Source of the DNA: Cetobacterium sp050033475
GTDB lineage: Bacteria > Fusobacteriota > Fusobacteriia > Fusobacteriales > Fusobacteriaceae
Direction: 5' to 3'
Assembly: GCF_050033475.1 (NCBI RefSeq)
Contig: NZ_CP188319.1
Coordinates: forward strand, 1,302,001 to 1,366,000
DNA length: 64,000 bases
This document shows positions 52,537-61,646 of the stretch, one piece after another. Numbering within the stretch: position 1 is the first letter of the stretch; each line of letters starts with the position of its first letter. Made by a program: the position numbers and the translations under genes. The notes beneath the pieces are model-generated. The model made no database searches, had not been told where the DNA came from, and was given only the letters and a program-made list of their open reading frames with translations.

Positions 52537-54339
52537 TTAGTCGTTAAGTTTAAGTACAGAAACAAATGCCTCTTGAGGAATCTCAACGTTACCGATTTGT
52601 TTCATTCTTTTCTTACCTTCTTTTTGTTTCTCAAGAAGTTTTTTCTTTCTTGTTACGTCTCCACCATAACATTTAGCAAGTACGTTCTTTCTATATGCTT
52701 TGATAGTTTCTCTAGCTATTATTTTAGCTCCAAGGGCAGCTTGAATAGGTACTTCGAACTGTTGTCTTGGGATAATTTCTTTTAATTTTTCACAGATAGC
52801 TCTTCCTCTTGAAGCAGCATTGTCAGCATGGGCAATGAAAGAGAAGGCGTCTACTACGTTTCCAGAAACTAGAATATCAACCTTAACAAGTTTAGATTCT
52901 CTATATCCTATCATTTCATATTCGAATGAAGCATATCCTTTAGTTCTAGATTTTAATTTATCATAGAAATCAATAACGATTTCTGCTAGAGGTAATTCAT
53001 ATATAACCATGGCTCTATTGTCATCGATATAGTTCATATCAATATATGTTCCTCTCTTCTCTTGACAAAGTTCCATGATGTTACCTACATATTCCTTAGG
53101 AGTAAGAATACTTCCTTTGATATAAGGCTCCTCAACTATAACTTTACCTCTTCCACCATCTGGGAATTCACAAGGGTTATCAATAACGATTGTATTTCCA
53201 GTTTCCATAGTTATTCTATATTCAACTGATGGAGATGTTGAGATAAGGTCAATATTATATTCTCTTCTTAATCTTTCAACAATGATTTCCATGTGAAGTA
53301 ATCCTAGGAATCCACATCTGAATCCAAATCCTAAAGCTAAAGATGTCTCAGGAACAAATGAAAGGGAAGCGTCATTCAATTGTAATTTTTCTAAAGCTTC
53401 TCTTAAATCCTCATAGTCATCTGTAGAAATAGGATAAATTCCAGCATAAACCATTGATTGAGCAGGTCTAAATCCTTCTAAAGGTTCAGTACATGGTCTA
53501 TTAACATGAGTAATTGTATCTCCAACCTGTGTATCTTGAATTGTTTTAATACCAGTTATGATATATCCAACAGATCCACTTGATAATTCTGGCTGTTCTT
53601 TTTTATGAGGAACAAAGATTCCACACTCTAATACTTCAAATTCTTTTCCAGTTGACCAAACTTTAATTTTGTCACCTTTTTTAATTGAACCGTCTAAAAC
53701 TTTAACGTAAGTTACAACTCCTCTATAGTCATCAAATAGAGAGTCAAATATCATAGCCTTTAAAGGTGCTGATTCATCATAACTAGGAGCAGGTATTCTT
53801 TCAACAATTGCTTCTAATAAGTCCTCAATACCAATTCCTGATTTAGCAGATGTTAAAACAGCATTGTCAGCTGGAAGTCCAATGATATCTTCAATTTCCT
53901 CTTGAACCTTTGGAACATCTGCAGCTGGTAAGTCAATTTTGTTAATAACAGGTACTATTTCAAGATTGTTTTCAAGAGCTAAATATACGTTAGCAAGAGT
54001 TTGAGCTTCAACTCCTTGAGCAGCATCTACAACAAGTAGAGCTCCTTCACAGGCAGCAAGAGATCTTGAAACCTCATATATAAAGTCAACGTGTCCCGGA
54101 GTATCAATTAAGTTTAATTCATAATCCTGTCCATCCTTTGCTTTATAGTGAATAGTAACAGCTTGAGCTTTTATTGTGATTCCCTTTTCTCTTTCAAGAT
54201 CCATTGAATCTAGCAATTGCTCCTTCATATCTCTTTCTGTAACTGTTCCAGTTGTTTGTAACAGTCTATCAGCTATGGTAGATTTTCCGTGATCTATATG
54301 TGCAATTATAGAAAAGTTTCTTTTAAATTTCTGTAACAC
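52537..54339 (-). CDS. lepA: Elongation factor 4 (ribosome back-translocase)
   Basis: 600 residues, exactly the expected LepA size. G1 [10 protein letters not shown]2/G3 [11 protein letters not shown] and DTPGHVDF, G4 NKIDLP, and the LepA-specific C-terminus [26 protein letters not shown] are present. This GTPase remodels stalled or mistranslocated ribosomes. The start is GTG after AGGAGGATTTAA. It is a single gene bounded by terminators. Confidence 0.97.
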   Translation of the reverse strand: MLQKFKRNFSIIAHIDHGKSTIADRLLQTTGTVTERDMKEQLLDSMDLEREKGITIKAQAVTIHYKAKDGQDYELNLIDTPGHVDFIYEVSRSLAACEGALLVVDAAQGVEAQTLANVYLALENNLEIVPVINKIDLPAADVPKVQEEIEDIIGLPADNAVLTSAKSGIGIEDLLEAIVERIPAPSYDESAPLKAMIFDSLFDDYRGVVTYVKVLDGSIKKGDKIKVWSTGKEFEVLECGIFVPHKKEQPELSSGSVGYIITGIKTIQDTQVGDTITHVNRPCTEPLEGFRPAQSMVYAGIYPISTDDYEDLREALEKLQLNDASLSFVPETSLALGFGFRCGFLGLLHMEIIVERLRREYNIDLISTSPSVEYRITMETGNTIVIDNPCEFPDGGRGKVIVEEPYIKGSILTPKEYVGNIMELCQEKRGTYIDMNYIDDNRAMVIYELPLAEIVIDFYDKLKSRTKGYASFEYEMIGYRESKLVKVDILVSGNVVDAFSFIAHADNAASRGRAICEKLKEIIPRQQFEVPIQAALGAKIIARETIKAYRKNVLAKCYGGDVTRKKKLLEKQKEGKKRMKQIGNVEIPQEAFVSVLKLND

Positions 54340-54518
54340 TTAAATCCTCCTGATTTCTTAATTTATTTCACACTATATTATAAAAGAATTAATGGAAAAA
54401 AGCAATTAAAATAAACTTATGAAAATATCAGGAAAATATATTAAATACCCATTGACATTGACATAAAAATATGGATTAATATAAAATAGCAGATACTTAA
54501 AACCAAGGGGGTTTCAAA

Positions 54519-54971
54519 ATGATATTCGGACAATTTCATGAGTTAAAAAATTACAAAGGTACTTCAAAATTATTGGACAAGGCGATTGAATTAATTGAAA
54601 CAGGTGACTTTTTAAAGGGCCAACCAGGTAGAAATGTAGTTGAGGGAGATGATTTATTTTATAATTTAGTAGAGGTAGACACAAGAGAGTTAAAGGATTG
54701 TTTCTTTGAAACTCATAAGGATTATATAGATATACACGTAGTTGTAGAAGGTGAAGAGGGAATAGGTTACTCTTTACAGGAGGAATTAACAGCTGAAACA
54801 GAATATGATAAGGCTTCAGATTTCCAAAAATTTGCTGGTGAGGCAAAACAAATATTCACAGTAAAACATGATAGATTTATAATTTTCTTCCCAGAAGAGC
54901 CTCATATGCCACTAATGGCTCTTGATACGCCAAAGAAAATTAAGAAAGCGATATTTAAAATAAAGTATTAA
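54519..54971 (+). CDS. YhcH/YjgK/YiaL family protein
   Basis: 150 residues, full length for this cupin-like family (DUF386, EbgC relative). ETHKDYIDIHVVVEGEEGIGY and the late FFPEEPHMPLMA give the conserved metal-site histidines and glutamates. Members are linked to sialic acid or other sugar catabolism, perhaps as anomerases or lyases. Here it stands with an unrelated membrane protein and no sugar genes, so its role is open. ATG follows AAGGGGG. Confidence 0.88.
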   Translation: MIFGQFHELKNYKGTSKLLDKAIELIETGDFLKGQPGRNVVEGDDLFYNLVEVDTRELKDCFFETHKDYIDIHVVVEGEEGIGYSLQEELTAETEYDKASDFQKFAGEAKQIFTVKHDRFIIFFPEEPHMPLMALDTPKKIKKAIFKIKY

Positions 54972-54972
54972 G

Positions 54973-55665
54973 ATGGAATCAGATAGTAGAATTATAGAAA
55001 TAACCATGGACAGAATAAATAGAACTTTACTTTACTGGATAAATTCACTGACTTTTTTAAGTGGCGGAATAAATGTAGCTGCAATTGTGGCCTATTCAAT
55101 TACAGTTTCTCATTTAACAGGGAATCTTTCTAAACTACCAATTGATTTAGAAAGAGGAGATTTCACAAGTGCATATGCCTTGGTAGGGGTTATACTTATG
55201 TTTTTATTGGGATCAACAATTTCTGGAATTCTCATAGGTGAAAAGAATTTTACCTTTGGGAAAAGATATGGTTGGACTTTAGAAATAATGGCTTTTATTC
55301 TCATTTCATCTCAAATAATTTTAGATGGTGGAAAGAGTTTAATATACGTTCTTGCATTTTTAATGGGATTACAAAATGGATTATTTATAATGTATAAGGG
55401 TGCAGTAACAAGAACTACCCATGTAACAGGATCCTTTACAGATTTGGGAATTTATTTAGGACATTATTTAAAAGGTGATAAAACCGTACTGTGGAGAATA
55501 AAATATTATATATATAATATCTTTTCCTTTGCAATTGGAGGAGGGGTAGGAGCCACAGGATATTCATTTTTTTCAGAAAATTTCTTTTATTTTTTAGGAA
55601 TTGGGTATATAATAGCAGGTGCATTTTATTTTAGACTTAGAAAAAAATACCAAAATCTTATATAG
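54973..55665 (+). CDS. YoaK family membrane protein (DUF1275)
   Basis: 230 residues with six hydrophobic segments. FLSGGINVAAIVAYSITVSHLTGN near 28-52 and AVTRTTHVTGSFTDLG are the DUF1275 hallmarks. Family members are uncharacterised small-molecule permease candidates. It starts one base after the YhcH-family stop, so the two are coupled. Confidence 0.88.
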   Translation: MESDSRIIEITMDRINRTLLYWINSLTFLSGGINVAAIVAYSITVSHLTGNLSKLPIDLERGDFTSAYALVGVILMFLLGSTISGILIGEKNFTFGKRYGWTLEIMAFILISSQIILDGGKSLIYVLAFLMGLQNGLFIMYKGAVTRTTHVTGSFTDLGIYLGHYLKGDKTVLWRIKYYIYNIFSFAIGGGVGATGYSFFSENFFYFLGIGYIIAGAFYFRLRKKYQNLI

Positions 55666-55676
55666 AGGAAGTGAAT

Positions 55677-55874
55677 ATGGAACTATATCTTATAACAGAA
55701 GAAGACAAAAAAGATTATTTAAATCAATATCCAGCTTTAAAGTGTGAAAATTCCATTGGAGTTTTATACGACGATTATATGTCTATAAAATGTAAGGTTA
55801 TTGCAGGAACATGTACTTACAGAAGCTCTACTGGAGAAAAAGACTATTTAAACTGTAAATTATTAAATAAATAA
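55677..55874 (+). CDS. Small Cys-containing protein of unknown function
   Basis: 65 residues from ATG 55677, seven bases after AGAGGA. It opens MELYLITEEDKKDYL and carries three or four spaced cysteines (KCENS, IKCKV, GTCTYR, NCKLL), which could bind metal. No membrane segment or signal is seen. It follows the YoaK gene by 11 bases and ends at a terminator. No family is recognised. Confidence 0.7.
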   Translation: MELYLITEEDKKDYLNQYPALKCENSIGVLYDDYMSIKCKVIAGTCTYRSSTGEKDYLNCKLLNK

Positions 55875-55878
55875 AAAG

Positions 55879-55910
55879 ATGGGAAGATGAAAATCTTCCC
55901 ATTATTTTTC
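55879..55910. terminator. Bidirectional intrinsic terminator
   Basis: ATGGGAAGAT pairs with ATCTTCCCAT around GAAA, followed by TATTTTT on the plus strand and CTTTTT on the minus strand, between convergent genes. Confidence 0.85.
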
Positions 55911-57068
55911 TTAGAAGGCTGCTTTGAATATTTCTGCAACTTCAGCTTTATTTCCCTTTCTAGGGTTGCTAAATGCATTTCCATCTTTCAATGCATTTTC
56001 AGCCATTAATTCAATATCTTCTTCCTTAATACCAACTTCAGATAATTTTTGAGGAATACCAATTTCCTTAGATAATTTAAATAGACTTTCAATGGCTTTT
56101 TCTCCAGCTTCCATAAGAGATAATCCTTGAGTATTTTCACCTAAGAATTCTGCAATTTGTGCAAATTTTTCAGGATTTGAAATTAAATTATATCTACAAA
56201 CATGAGGTAGAAGCATTGCATTGGCAACTCCATGAGGCATATCGTAAAGACCTCCAAGTTGATGAGCCATGGCATGAACATAACCTAAATTTCCATTATT
56301 GAAAGCCATTCCAGCTAAAAGAGAACCATAGGCCATATTTTCTCTAGCTTTTAAATTTTCTCCATTGGCAACTGCCTGTCTTAGATTAGAAGCAATAAGT
56401 TTAATTGCTTGGATGGCAGCGGCATCAGTAACTGGGTTAGCATCCTTAGAAACATATGCTTCGATAGCATGAGTTAATGCATCCATTCCAGTGGCAGCAG
56501 TTAATTTAGCAGGTTTTCCAACCATTAATAATGGATCATTAATAGAAACTTGAGGTAAATTTCTCCAGCTAACTATAACAAATTTAACATGAGTTTTTGT
56601 ATCGGTGATAACACAGTGCCTAGTAACTTCAGAAGCAGTTCCAGCAGTGGTATTTATGGCAATAATAGGAGGTAATGGATTTGAAAGAGTTTCAATTCCA
56701 GCATATTGAGAAATTTCTCCAGGATGAGTAACAACAATACCAATTCCCTTACCACAGTCATGAGGAGAACCTCCTCCTACGGTAACTATGAAATCACAAT
56801 TATTTTCCTTGTAAACCTTTGCACCGGCATAAACATTAACATCCTTTGGATTAGGTTCAACTTGGTCAAAGACAACAGCCTCAATACCAACTTCATTTAA
56901 GTATTTTATAGTTCTTGCCACAGGACCATTTTCTAAAGTACTTAAAAAACTATCAGTTACAACTAAGGCTTTTTTACCATTTAATATTTTTGCTCTTTCT
57001 CCAACAACCTCTAAAGAGTTAGGACCAAAAAAGTTAACGCTAGGCATTAAATAATCGTAATATCTCAT
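55911..57068 (-). CDS. dhaT: 1,3-propanediol dehydrogenase (iron-containing alcohol dehydrogenase)
   Basis: 385 residues, near the 387 of Klebsiella DhaT, and long stretches match it as I recall it: VNFFGPNSLEVVGERA, VEPNPKDVNVYAGA, VTVGGGSPHDCGKGIG, FVIVSWRNLPQVSINDPLL and NAFSNPRKGNKAE. Iron ligands lie in MDALTHAIEAY and HAMAHQLGGLYDMPHG. It reduces 3-hydroxypropionaldehyde to 1,3-propanediol with NADH, disposing of reductant during glycerol fermentation. ATG follows AAGGAGAT. Glycerol dehydratase is not in the window. A divergent PocR-type regulator lies next to it. Confidence 0.92.
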   Translation of the reverse strand: MRYYDYLMPSVNFFGPNSLEVVGERAKILNGKKALVVTDSFLSTLENGPVARTIKYLNEVGIEAVVFDQVEPNPKDVNVYAGAKVYKENNCDFIVTVGGGSPHDCGKGIGIVVTHPGEISQYAGIETLSNPLPPIIAINTTAGTASEVTRHCVITDTKTHVKFVIVSWRNLPQVSINDPLLMVGKPAKLTAATGMDALTHAIEAYVSKDANPVTDAAAIQAIKLIASNLRQAVANGENLKARENMAYGSLLAGMAFNNGNLGYVHAMAHQLGGLYDMPHGVANAMLLPHVCRYNLISNPEKFAQIAEFLGENTQGLSLMEAGEKAIESLFKLSKEIGIPQKLSEVGIKEEDIELMAENALKDGNAFSNPRKGNKAEVAEIFKAAF

Positions 57069-57099
57069 ATTTATCTCCTTTTAAAACAAAATTTTCTAT

Positions 57100-57119
57100 T
57101 TGATAACAAATCCTATCAA
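57100..57119. promoter_or_regulatory. Inverted repeat in the dhaT-pocR intergenic region
   Basis: TTGATA (57100-57105) and TATCAA (57114-57119) flank eight bases, about 35 bases before the dhaT start. It could be an operator for the divergent AraC-type regulator, although such activators more often use direct repeats. Confidence 0.35.
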
Positions 57120-57192
57120 TTAAACATGAAATGAACAAGGTAAAAACTTATTAAAAAACAGTAAAAAATTATTAAATTTGGAGTGATAGCAG

Positions 57193-58068
57193 ATGCTTTA
57201 TAAATTTAAAAAAGAAATTGAAAAAATACAAAATCAAATAGCTCTATTTACAGGTTTAGGAATAGTAGTGGTTGATTTAAAAGGTAACTATATAACATCT
57301 AAGGAAAATTATTCTAAATTTTGTAGTGAAGTAAGGAATAAGGAATTTTTAGGAAAGTCCTGTAGAGAATGTGATATGAAGGGATTAAAAAAATCGTTTC
57401 TTTTAAAAAAACCATATATATATCAATGTCATTTTGGATTAATCGATATAGCAATACCATTAATTTTAAATGGAGAAGCCATAGGAGCTTTCTTAGTTGG
57501 ACAAATTTTTTTAGAGAGTAAAGATAAAAATAATATTGAAAAAATATTGGATAAGAATTTAGAGGAATATTTTTCCTATAAATATTTAAGAAATACCATG
57601 GGAGAAATTCCTGTTTATACCTATGAAAAATTGGAAAATTTAAGTATTATATTAAATTATTTTGCCAAATATATTTTAGGGGAAATAAAAAATAATTCAT
57701 TAGAATCTAAGGGAGAATTAAAAAGTAGTAATTTAGAAAATATCGATTATATGAATAAAATAGTTCAGCCAAGTTTAGATTTTATAGATGATAATTTAGA
57801 GAAGAAAATTTCTTTAGAAGAAATGGCAAAAATATGTAATTTAAGTATTTCTCATTTTAGTAAGGTTTTTAAAAGAGAAACTGGCAAAACCTTACATGAA
57901 TATATAAATAGGAAAAAAATTCAAAGAGCAAAGTATATGTTATCTCTAAGTAATTTATCTATATATGAAATTGGTTTAGAAATTGGATTTGAAGATAGTA
58001 GTTATTTTACAAAGGTTTTTAAAAAATATGTAGGATTAAGTCCTAAGGAATACAGAGGGAAAATATAA
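57193..58068 (+). CDS. PocR-domain AraC-type transcriptional regulator
   Basis: 291 residues. The N-terminal half is a PocR sensory domain: IALFTGLGIVVVDLKGNYIT near 17-36, then CREC and IYQCHFGLIDIAIPL with the conserved cysteines, and GAFLVGQIF. The C-terminal 100 residues are a double helix-turn-helix AraC domain (ISLEEMAKICNLSISHFSKV; GFEDSSYFTKVFKKYVG). PocR senses 1,2-propanediol in Salmonella; related proteins sense glycerol or diols. Divergence from dhaT implies that it activates diol/glycerol metabolism. ATG follows GGAGTGATAGCAG. Confidence 0.88.
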   Translation: MLYKFKKEIEKIQNQIALFTGLGIVVVDLKGNYITSKENYSKFCSEVRNKEFLGKSCRECDMKGLKKSFLLKKPYIYQCHFGLIDIAIPLILNGEAIGAFLVGQIFLESKDKNNIEKILDKNLEEYFSYKYLRNTMGEIPVYTYEKLENLSIILNYFAKYILGEIKNNSLESKGELKSSNLENIDYMNKIVQPSLDFIDDNLEKKISLEEMAKICNLSISHFSKVFKRETGKTLHEYINRKKIQRAKYMLSLSNLSIYEIGLEIGFEDSSYFTKVFKKYVGLSPKEYRGKI

Positions 58069-58170
58069 GTTTATTTCCCATGGAAAAAAAGTTTAAAAAA
58101 AATCATTTAAAAAAATGGACTATATTAAGAAAAGTGTATATAATGATTTAAATTTTTATGGGGGAGATGA

Positions 58171-58512
<342 letters not shown>

Positions 58513-58526
58513 ACTGTGAAAATAAG

Positions 58527-58557
58527 AGGACTATGGAATTTAAAATAGTCCTTTTTT
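58527..58557 (+). terminator. Intrinsic terminator after csaA
   Basis: AGGACTAT (58527-58534) pairs with ATAGTCCT (58545-58552), followed by five more T. Confidence 0.8.
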
Positions 58558-58655
58558 ATTTTTTGTTTAAAAAATAAAAGACTATTTTTTTACCAAATTT
58601 TTACTTTTCTGTTTTATCATATAAATGAATAAACTAAAGAAAGAAATGGTGAATA

Positions 58656-59606
58656 ATGATAATAGGAAATTTAAAATTAGGAAAAAATTTAATACAATCT
58701 TTTGATATTTTAAAGAAAAGTCAATTGGCTTTGAAAAAAGATGTGGCAGAATATAAATTTTATGGACAAATGGAATGTAGAATTTCTCAGGAAAATTTTT
58801 TAAGTTCTTTTAAAAAAAATTTTTTCACTCTCTTGATGTTAAGTTTATTAAAGGAAAGTGGAATAAAAAATGAAAAAATTATTTCCTATGGAAAAATAAT
58901 AATACTTTTAAGACAAATAGTAACTTCTGTGGATAATATTTTAGATGATGAAAGAAAGGGTATAATTTTCATAGAGGGAATGGATAATTTAATTGTAGAA
59001 AGTAGTTTAATAAATCTTGTGGCTCAGGATTTATTAACTAAAGAAATTACAAAGCTAGAATCAGATAGAATTGAAAAGAAAGCTAGTAGAATTTTATTGG
59101 AAAAAATTTATTCCATTGCTAAGGGTGAAAGTTTAAGAAGAAGAAGCTTATATGAAAAATATCCTCATAAGGAATATATTATAGAAAATATTCATGGACC
59201 CATAGGAGGGGAACTTTTAGAAATAAGTTTAACAGTTCCAATGGTACTTGAGGAAAATAATTTAAAATTAAACGCATTTAGAGAGGGATTATTTAAAATA
59301 GGTATGAGTTTACAAGCTCTAGATGATTTTTTTGATATGGAAGAGGATTATGAAAAAAATAATATTAATTTAAGTACAGGGGATTATATAGAAAAATATA
59401 ATATTTCAGAAGAAAAAATAGATTTTAAAAATTTAGAAAAAGAATTTGTTGAAAGTTATATGAATAAGGTTATAAATGAAGCCTATGAAGGATTTGATAT
59501 TTTAAAATCCAATGGATTTCCTCTATCAGAAAAGGATGGAAAATATATTTTAAGAAAGTTATTTATAATAAGAGGATTAGAGGACTATATAGAATATATA
59601 AAATAA
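58656..59606 (+). CDS. Class 1 isoprenoid synthase-like protein
   Basis: 316 residues. Two Asp-rich segments, DNILDDE (93-99) and DDFFDMEED (223-231), lie about 130 residues apart in a mostly helical protein, the layout of trans-isoprenyl diphosphate synthases. The first departs from DDxxD at its second position. It might make or use a prenyl diphosphate, or be a non-canonical relative; it lacks the usual GKRxRP opening of housekeeping synthases. ATG follows GGTGAATA. It is followed by an unrelated secreted protein after 14 bases. Function is inferred from motifs only. Confidence 0.6.
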   Translation: MIIGNLKLGKNLIQSFDILKKSQLALKKDVAEYKFYGQMECRISQENFLSSFKKNFFTLLMLSLLKESGIKNEKIISYGKIIILLRQIVTSVDNILDDERKGIIFIEGMDNLIVESSLINLVAQDLLTKEITKLESDRIEKKASRILLEKIYSIAKGESLRRRSLYEKYPHKEYIIENIHGPIGGELLEISLTVPMVLEENNLKLNAFREGLFKIGMSLQALDDFFDMEEDYEKNNINLSTGDYIEKYNISEEKIDFKNLEKEFVESYMNKVINEAYEGFDILKSNGFPLSEKDGKYILRKLFIIRGLEDYIEYIK

Positions 59607-59620
59607 AAGGAAGTTGAAAA

Positions 59621-60091
59621 ATGAAAAAAATTATACTACTAATGATGATATTAATTGGAACACTAAGTCTTTCTCAGGAAAATTCTATGGATCCCTATGT
59701 TGGATATTGGAAAATGCCAGATGGAAAAGCGGTTATTCAAATAGAAAGAAATAATAATGAATATGTAGGTTATGTACGATGGTTAAAGGATGAAAAATAT
59801 CCAATAGGGGATAAAATGGTAGGACAAGAGCAGATTGATAGAAATAATCCAGATCCTAAACTTAGAAATAGGGAAGTAATGGGCTTGCAAGTTGTTGGTG
59901 ATCTTCATGAAAATGAAGAAAATAATAAATTAATAGGTGGCTGGATTTATGATTCTTGGAATGGAAGAAAATACTATGGAACTGTGGAAGCTTTAAATAA
60001 GAATACTTTAAAATTAAGAGGTTCCTTGGATAAATGGGGAATTTTAGGATATTCAATGGATGCAAAAAGAGTAAATTTAATAAAAAAATAA
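59621..60091 (+). CDS. DUF2147 secreted protein
   Basis: 156 residues. A signal peptide of about 18 residues (cut likely near SLS-QE) is followed by the DUF2147 domain: VGYWKMPDGKAVIQIERNN, YVGYVRWLKDE and GGWIYDSWNGRKYYG. The domain is a small beta-barrel of unknown function found in periplasmic proteins. AAGGAAGTTGAAAA precedes ATG. It may be cotranscribed with the isoprenoid-like gene 14 bases upstream. Confidence 0.82.
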   Translation: MKKIILLMMILIGTLSLSQENSMDPYVGYWKMPDGKAVIQIERNNNEYVGYVRWLKDEKYPIGDKMVGQEQIDRNNPDPKLRNREVMGLQVVGDLHENEENNKLIGGWIYDSWNGRKYYGTVEALNKNTLKLRGSLDKWGILGYSMDAKRVNLIKK

Positions 60092-60162
60092 AGGAAAAAT
60101 AAATAAAAAAATAGAATATAGAATAAGAACCATGTAGAATGAAAAGAAAGGAGTGTGTGCTT

Positions 60163-60540
60163 ATGAAAAATATATTAATAGGTCTAACTTTAATGGGAAT
60201 TTTAGTAGGATGTCAATCTGCTCAGGAAACTATTAAACAGGAAACTGTGGTAAATAAAATGGCTGTGGAAAAAGCCGTTTCTCCTGAGATAAATCCAATT
60301 CAGGTTCTTAAATTAAAGGGTGAAGATGGAAATGGATTCACAGGAACTTTATCCACAACTGATAATTGGGAAACAGCAATATTAGTAGATAATATGAATA
60401 AGACTTATGGAATGGAAAGAGTTATTTCAGGAAGTGGAATAAAACTACAGGATAAATTTGGGAATAATGTGCAATTTGATAGTAAAGAAGGAATATTTGA
60501 AACTAATGGAAAAGAATATTTCTTTACTTTAGATAAATAA
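60163..60540 (+). CDS. Putative lipoprotein, unknown function
   Basis: 125 residues from ATG 60163 (AAAGGAG nine bases upstream). Lipobox LVGC puts acylated Cys at about residue 16. The mature part (ALKLKGEDGNGFTGTLSTT-like, residues 50-70) looks like a small beta-rich domain ending KEYFFTLDK. No family is recognised. It is followed 21 bases later by a second small lipoprotein that shares the QE and VVNK segments near its N-terminus. Confidence 0.65.
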   Translation: MKNILIGLTLMGILVGCQSAQETIKQETVVNKMAVEKAVSPEINPIQVLKLKGEDGNGFTGTLSTTDNWETAILVDNMNKTYGMERVISGSGIKLQDKFGNNVQFDSKEGIFETNGKEYFFTLDK

Positions 60541-60561
60541 TAAAATTAGGGGTGGGTATCT

Positions 60562-60786
60562 ATGAAAAAATTATTTCTGATTTTTATCTTGGGATTTGTT
60601 TTTATAGCATGTCAAAAAACTGTAGTTAATAAGAATCAAGAAAAAACCATAAGTGGAATAGATACAAAAAATACTAGAAATATAGAGAGCACCTATGTAC
60701 AAGTTTTTAAGTTAGCTCCTCCAGAGGAAAATCAAGAAAAAGAGATATCTTCTGTTGAAGTACCAAAGATTAATGAAAATAATTAA
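60562..60786 (+). CDS. Small putative lipoprotein, unknown function
   Basis: 74 residues. Lipobox FIAC gives acylated Cys17, followed by QKTVVNKNQEKTISG. The rest is hydrophilic and low in complexity (APPEENQEKEISSVEVP). TAGGGGTGG lies before ATG. The N-terminal mature segment resembles that of the preceding lipoprotein (ETVVNKM), suggesting duplication and shrinkage. No domain is recognised. Confidence 0.6.
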   Translation: MKKLFLIFILGFVFIACQKTVVNKNQEKTISGIDTKNTRNIESTYVQVFKLAPPEENQEKEISSVEVPKINENN

Positions 60787-60811
60787 TAGGTAAGGTCAGA
60801 TTTTAATAATA

Positions 60812-61026
60812 TTAGGGCGAGAAGTCTTCCCCCTCTTTAGGTGGTGAGATAAATCGCCTATTTTTTTATCTTTTGGATAAAATTATCACTTTTGTGTCTC
60901 TAAAATCTGAATTTATTTTACAGGATAGGAATTACTCATAGAGCTTGGTAAATATGTTCGAGGCTGTTTAAGAAGCCTCCACTTCAAGAATTAAAAGTTC
61001 CAAGTGGTTGAATAGTTCACTAGATT
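60812..61026. mobile_element. Decayed IS200/IS605-like ends (structured, non-coding)
   Basis: Two structured blocks lie here without an ORF. The first (60815-60867) has GGGCGA pairing with TCGCCT around CCCCCT/AGGTGG and then seven T. The second (60960-61020) has GAGGCT/AGCCTC and CCACTT/AAGTGG hairpins and ends TAGTTCAC. TTTAAGAAGCCTCCACTTCA in it parallels TTTAAGAATCCCACGACTTC at the window start. Both resemble right ends of IS200/IS605 elements or the omega-RNA scaffold there. The first may also terminate the lipoprotein mRNA. Confidence 0.4.
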
Positions 61027-61084
61027 TTTTATTAGAAGTATGGTAAAGTTTCAGAAGTCAAAATTATAGTGAGGTGTTTTATTA

Positions 61085-61504
61085 ATGGAAATTATAAAGT
61101 TAAAAGATATAATTAAAGGAGATCAAAATTATCTTTGGGAAATAGAGAAAAATTCATTTAAAAATAAAAGAGTGCACTCATATGAATTATTTTTAAAAAG
61201 AATAAATATGGATGTGGCCAAGGTAATTATATTTGAAGAGGAAATAATAGGCGGAATATTTTTAGAAAAACTATCTAAGGAGAATTCCTATAGATTAGAA
61301 GAGATATTCATAGTTCCTAAATTGGCCAATAAAGGCATTGGAACCTATATATTAAATGAGATAGAAGGGATAGTTCCAGAGCTAAAGGAAATAATTATTG
61401 ATTGTGAAATTATAGATAATAAAGTGTTGAACTATTTAAGAAAAAATAATTTTAAAATGGAAAAATATGATGGAAGTAAAGAAGTTTTAATAAAGAGAAT
61501 ATAA
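61085..61504 (+). CDS. GNAT family N-acetyltransferase
   Basis: 139 residues. KVIIFEEEIIGGIFLEKL, EEIFIVPKLANKGIGTYIL (acetyl-CoA loop with a partly degenerate Q/RxxGxG/A, here NKGIGT) and NKVLNYLRKNNFKME follow the GNAT fold. The acceptor is unknown; small GNATs modify small molecules or protein N-termini (RimI-like). GTGAGGTGTTTTATTA precedes ATG. A single gene ending at a terminator. Confidence 0.8.
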   Translation: MEIIKLKDIIKGDQNYLWEIEKNSFKNKRVHSYELFLKRINMDVAKVIIFEEEIIGGIFLEKLSKENSYRLEEIFIVPKLANKGIGTYILNEIEGIVPELKEIIIDCEIIDNKVLNYLRKNNFKMEKYDGSKEVLIKRI

Positions 61505-61512
61505 AAAAAAGG

Positions 61513-61541
61513 TAGCTGAATCTAAGGATTCAGCTATTTTA
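61513..61541 (+). terminator. Intrinsic terminator after GNAT gene
   Basis: TAGCTGAATC pairs with GATTCAGCTA around TAAG, followed by four T; the A-run before the stem gives some reverse function. Confidence 0.7.
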
Positions 61542-61575
61542 ATGTACACCATATGAAATTTTAATTAAAATTGTG

Positions 61576-61627
61576 TTGACTTTTGAAATACTAGTGAGCT
61601 ATAATACATCTAATGAAAACGGTTACA
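61576..61627 (+). promoter_or_regulatory. Ribose operon promoter with LacI-type operator
   Basis: TTGACT (61576-61581) and TATAAT (61600-61605) are 18 bases apart. TGAAAACGGTTACA (61614-61627), just past the start of transcription, fits the CcpA/RbsR-type consensus (TGWAANCGNTNWCA) exactly. It is probably the autoregulatory site of the regulator encoded next. Confidence 0.75.
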
Positions 61628-61646
61628 TTACCAAGGAGAAAAATTT

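Noticed and set aside
54514..54846. 110-codon minus-strand frame opposite the YhcH-family gene
   Set aside because: Antisense to a conserved gene and rich in His/Leu/Pro as expected from reverse reading.
60787..61084. Intact tnpB or transposase gene in the gap before the acetyltransferase
   Set aside because: No frame of useful length exists on either strand; only structured end-like sequence is present.
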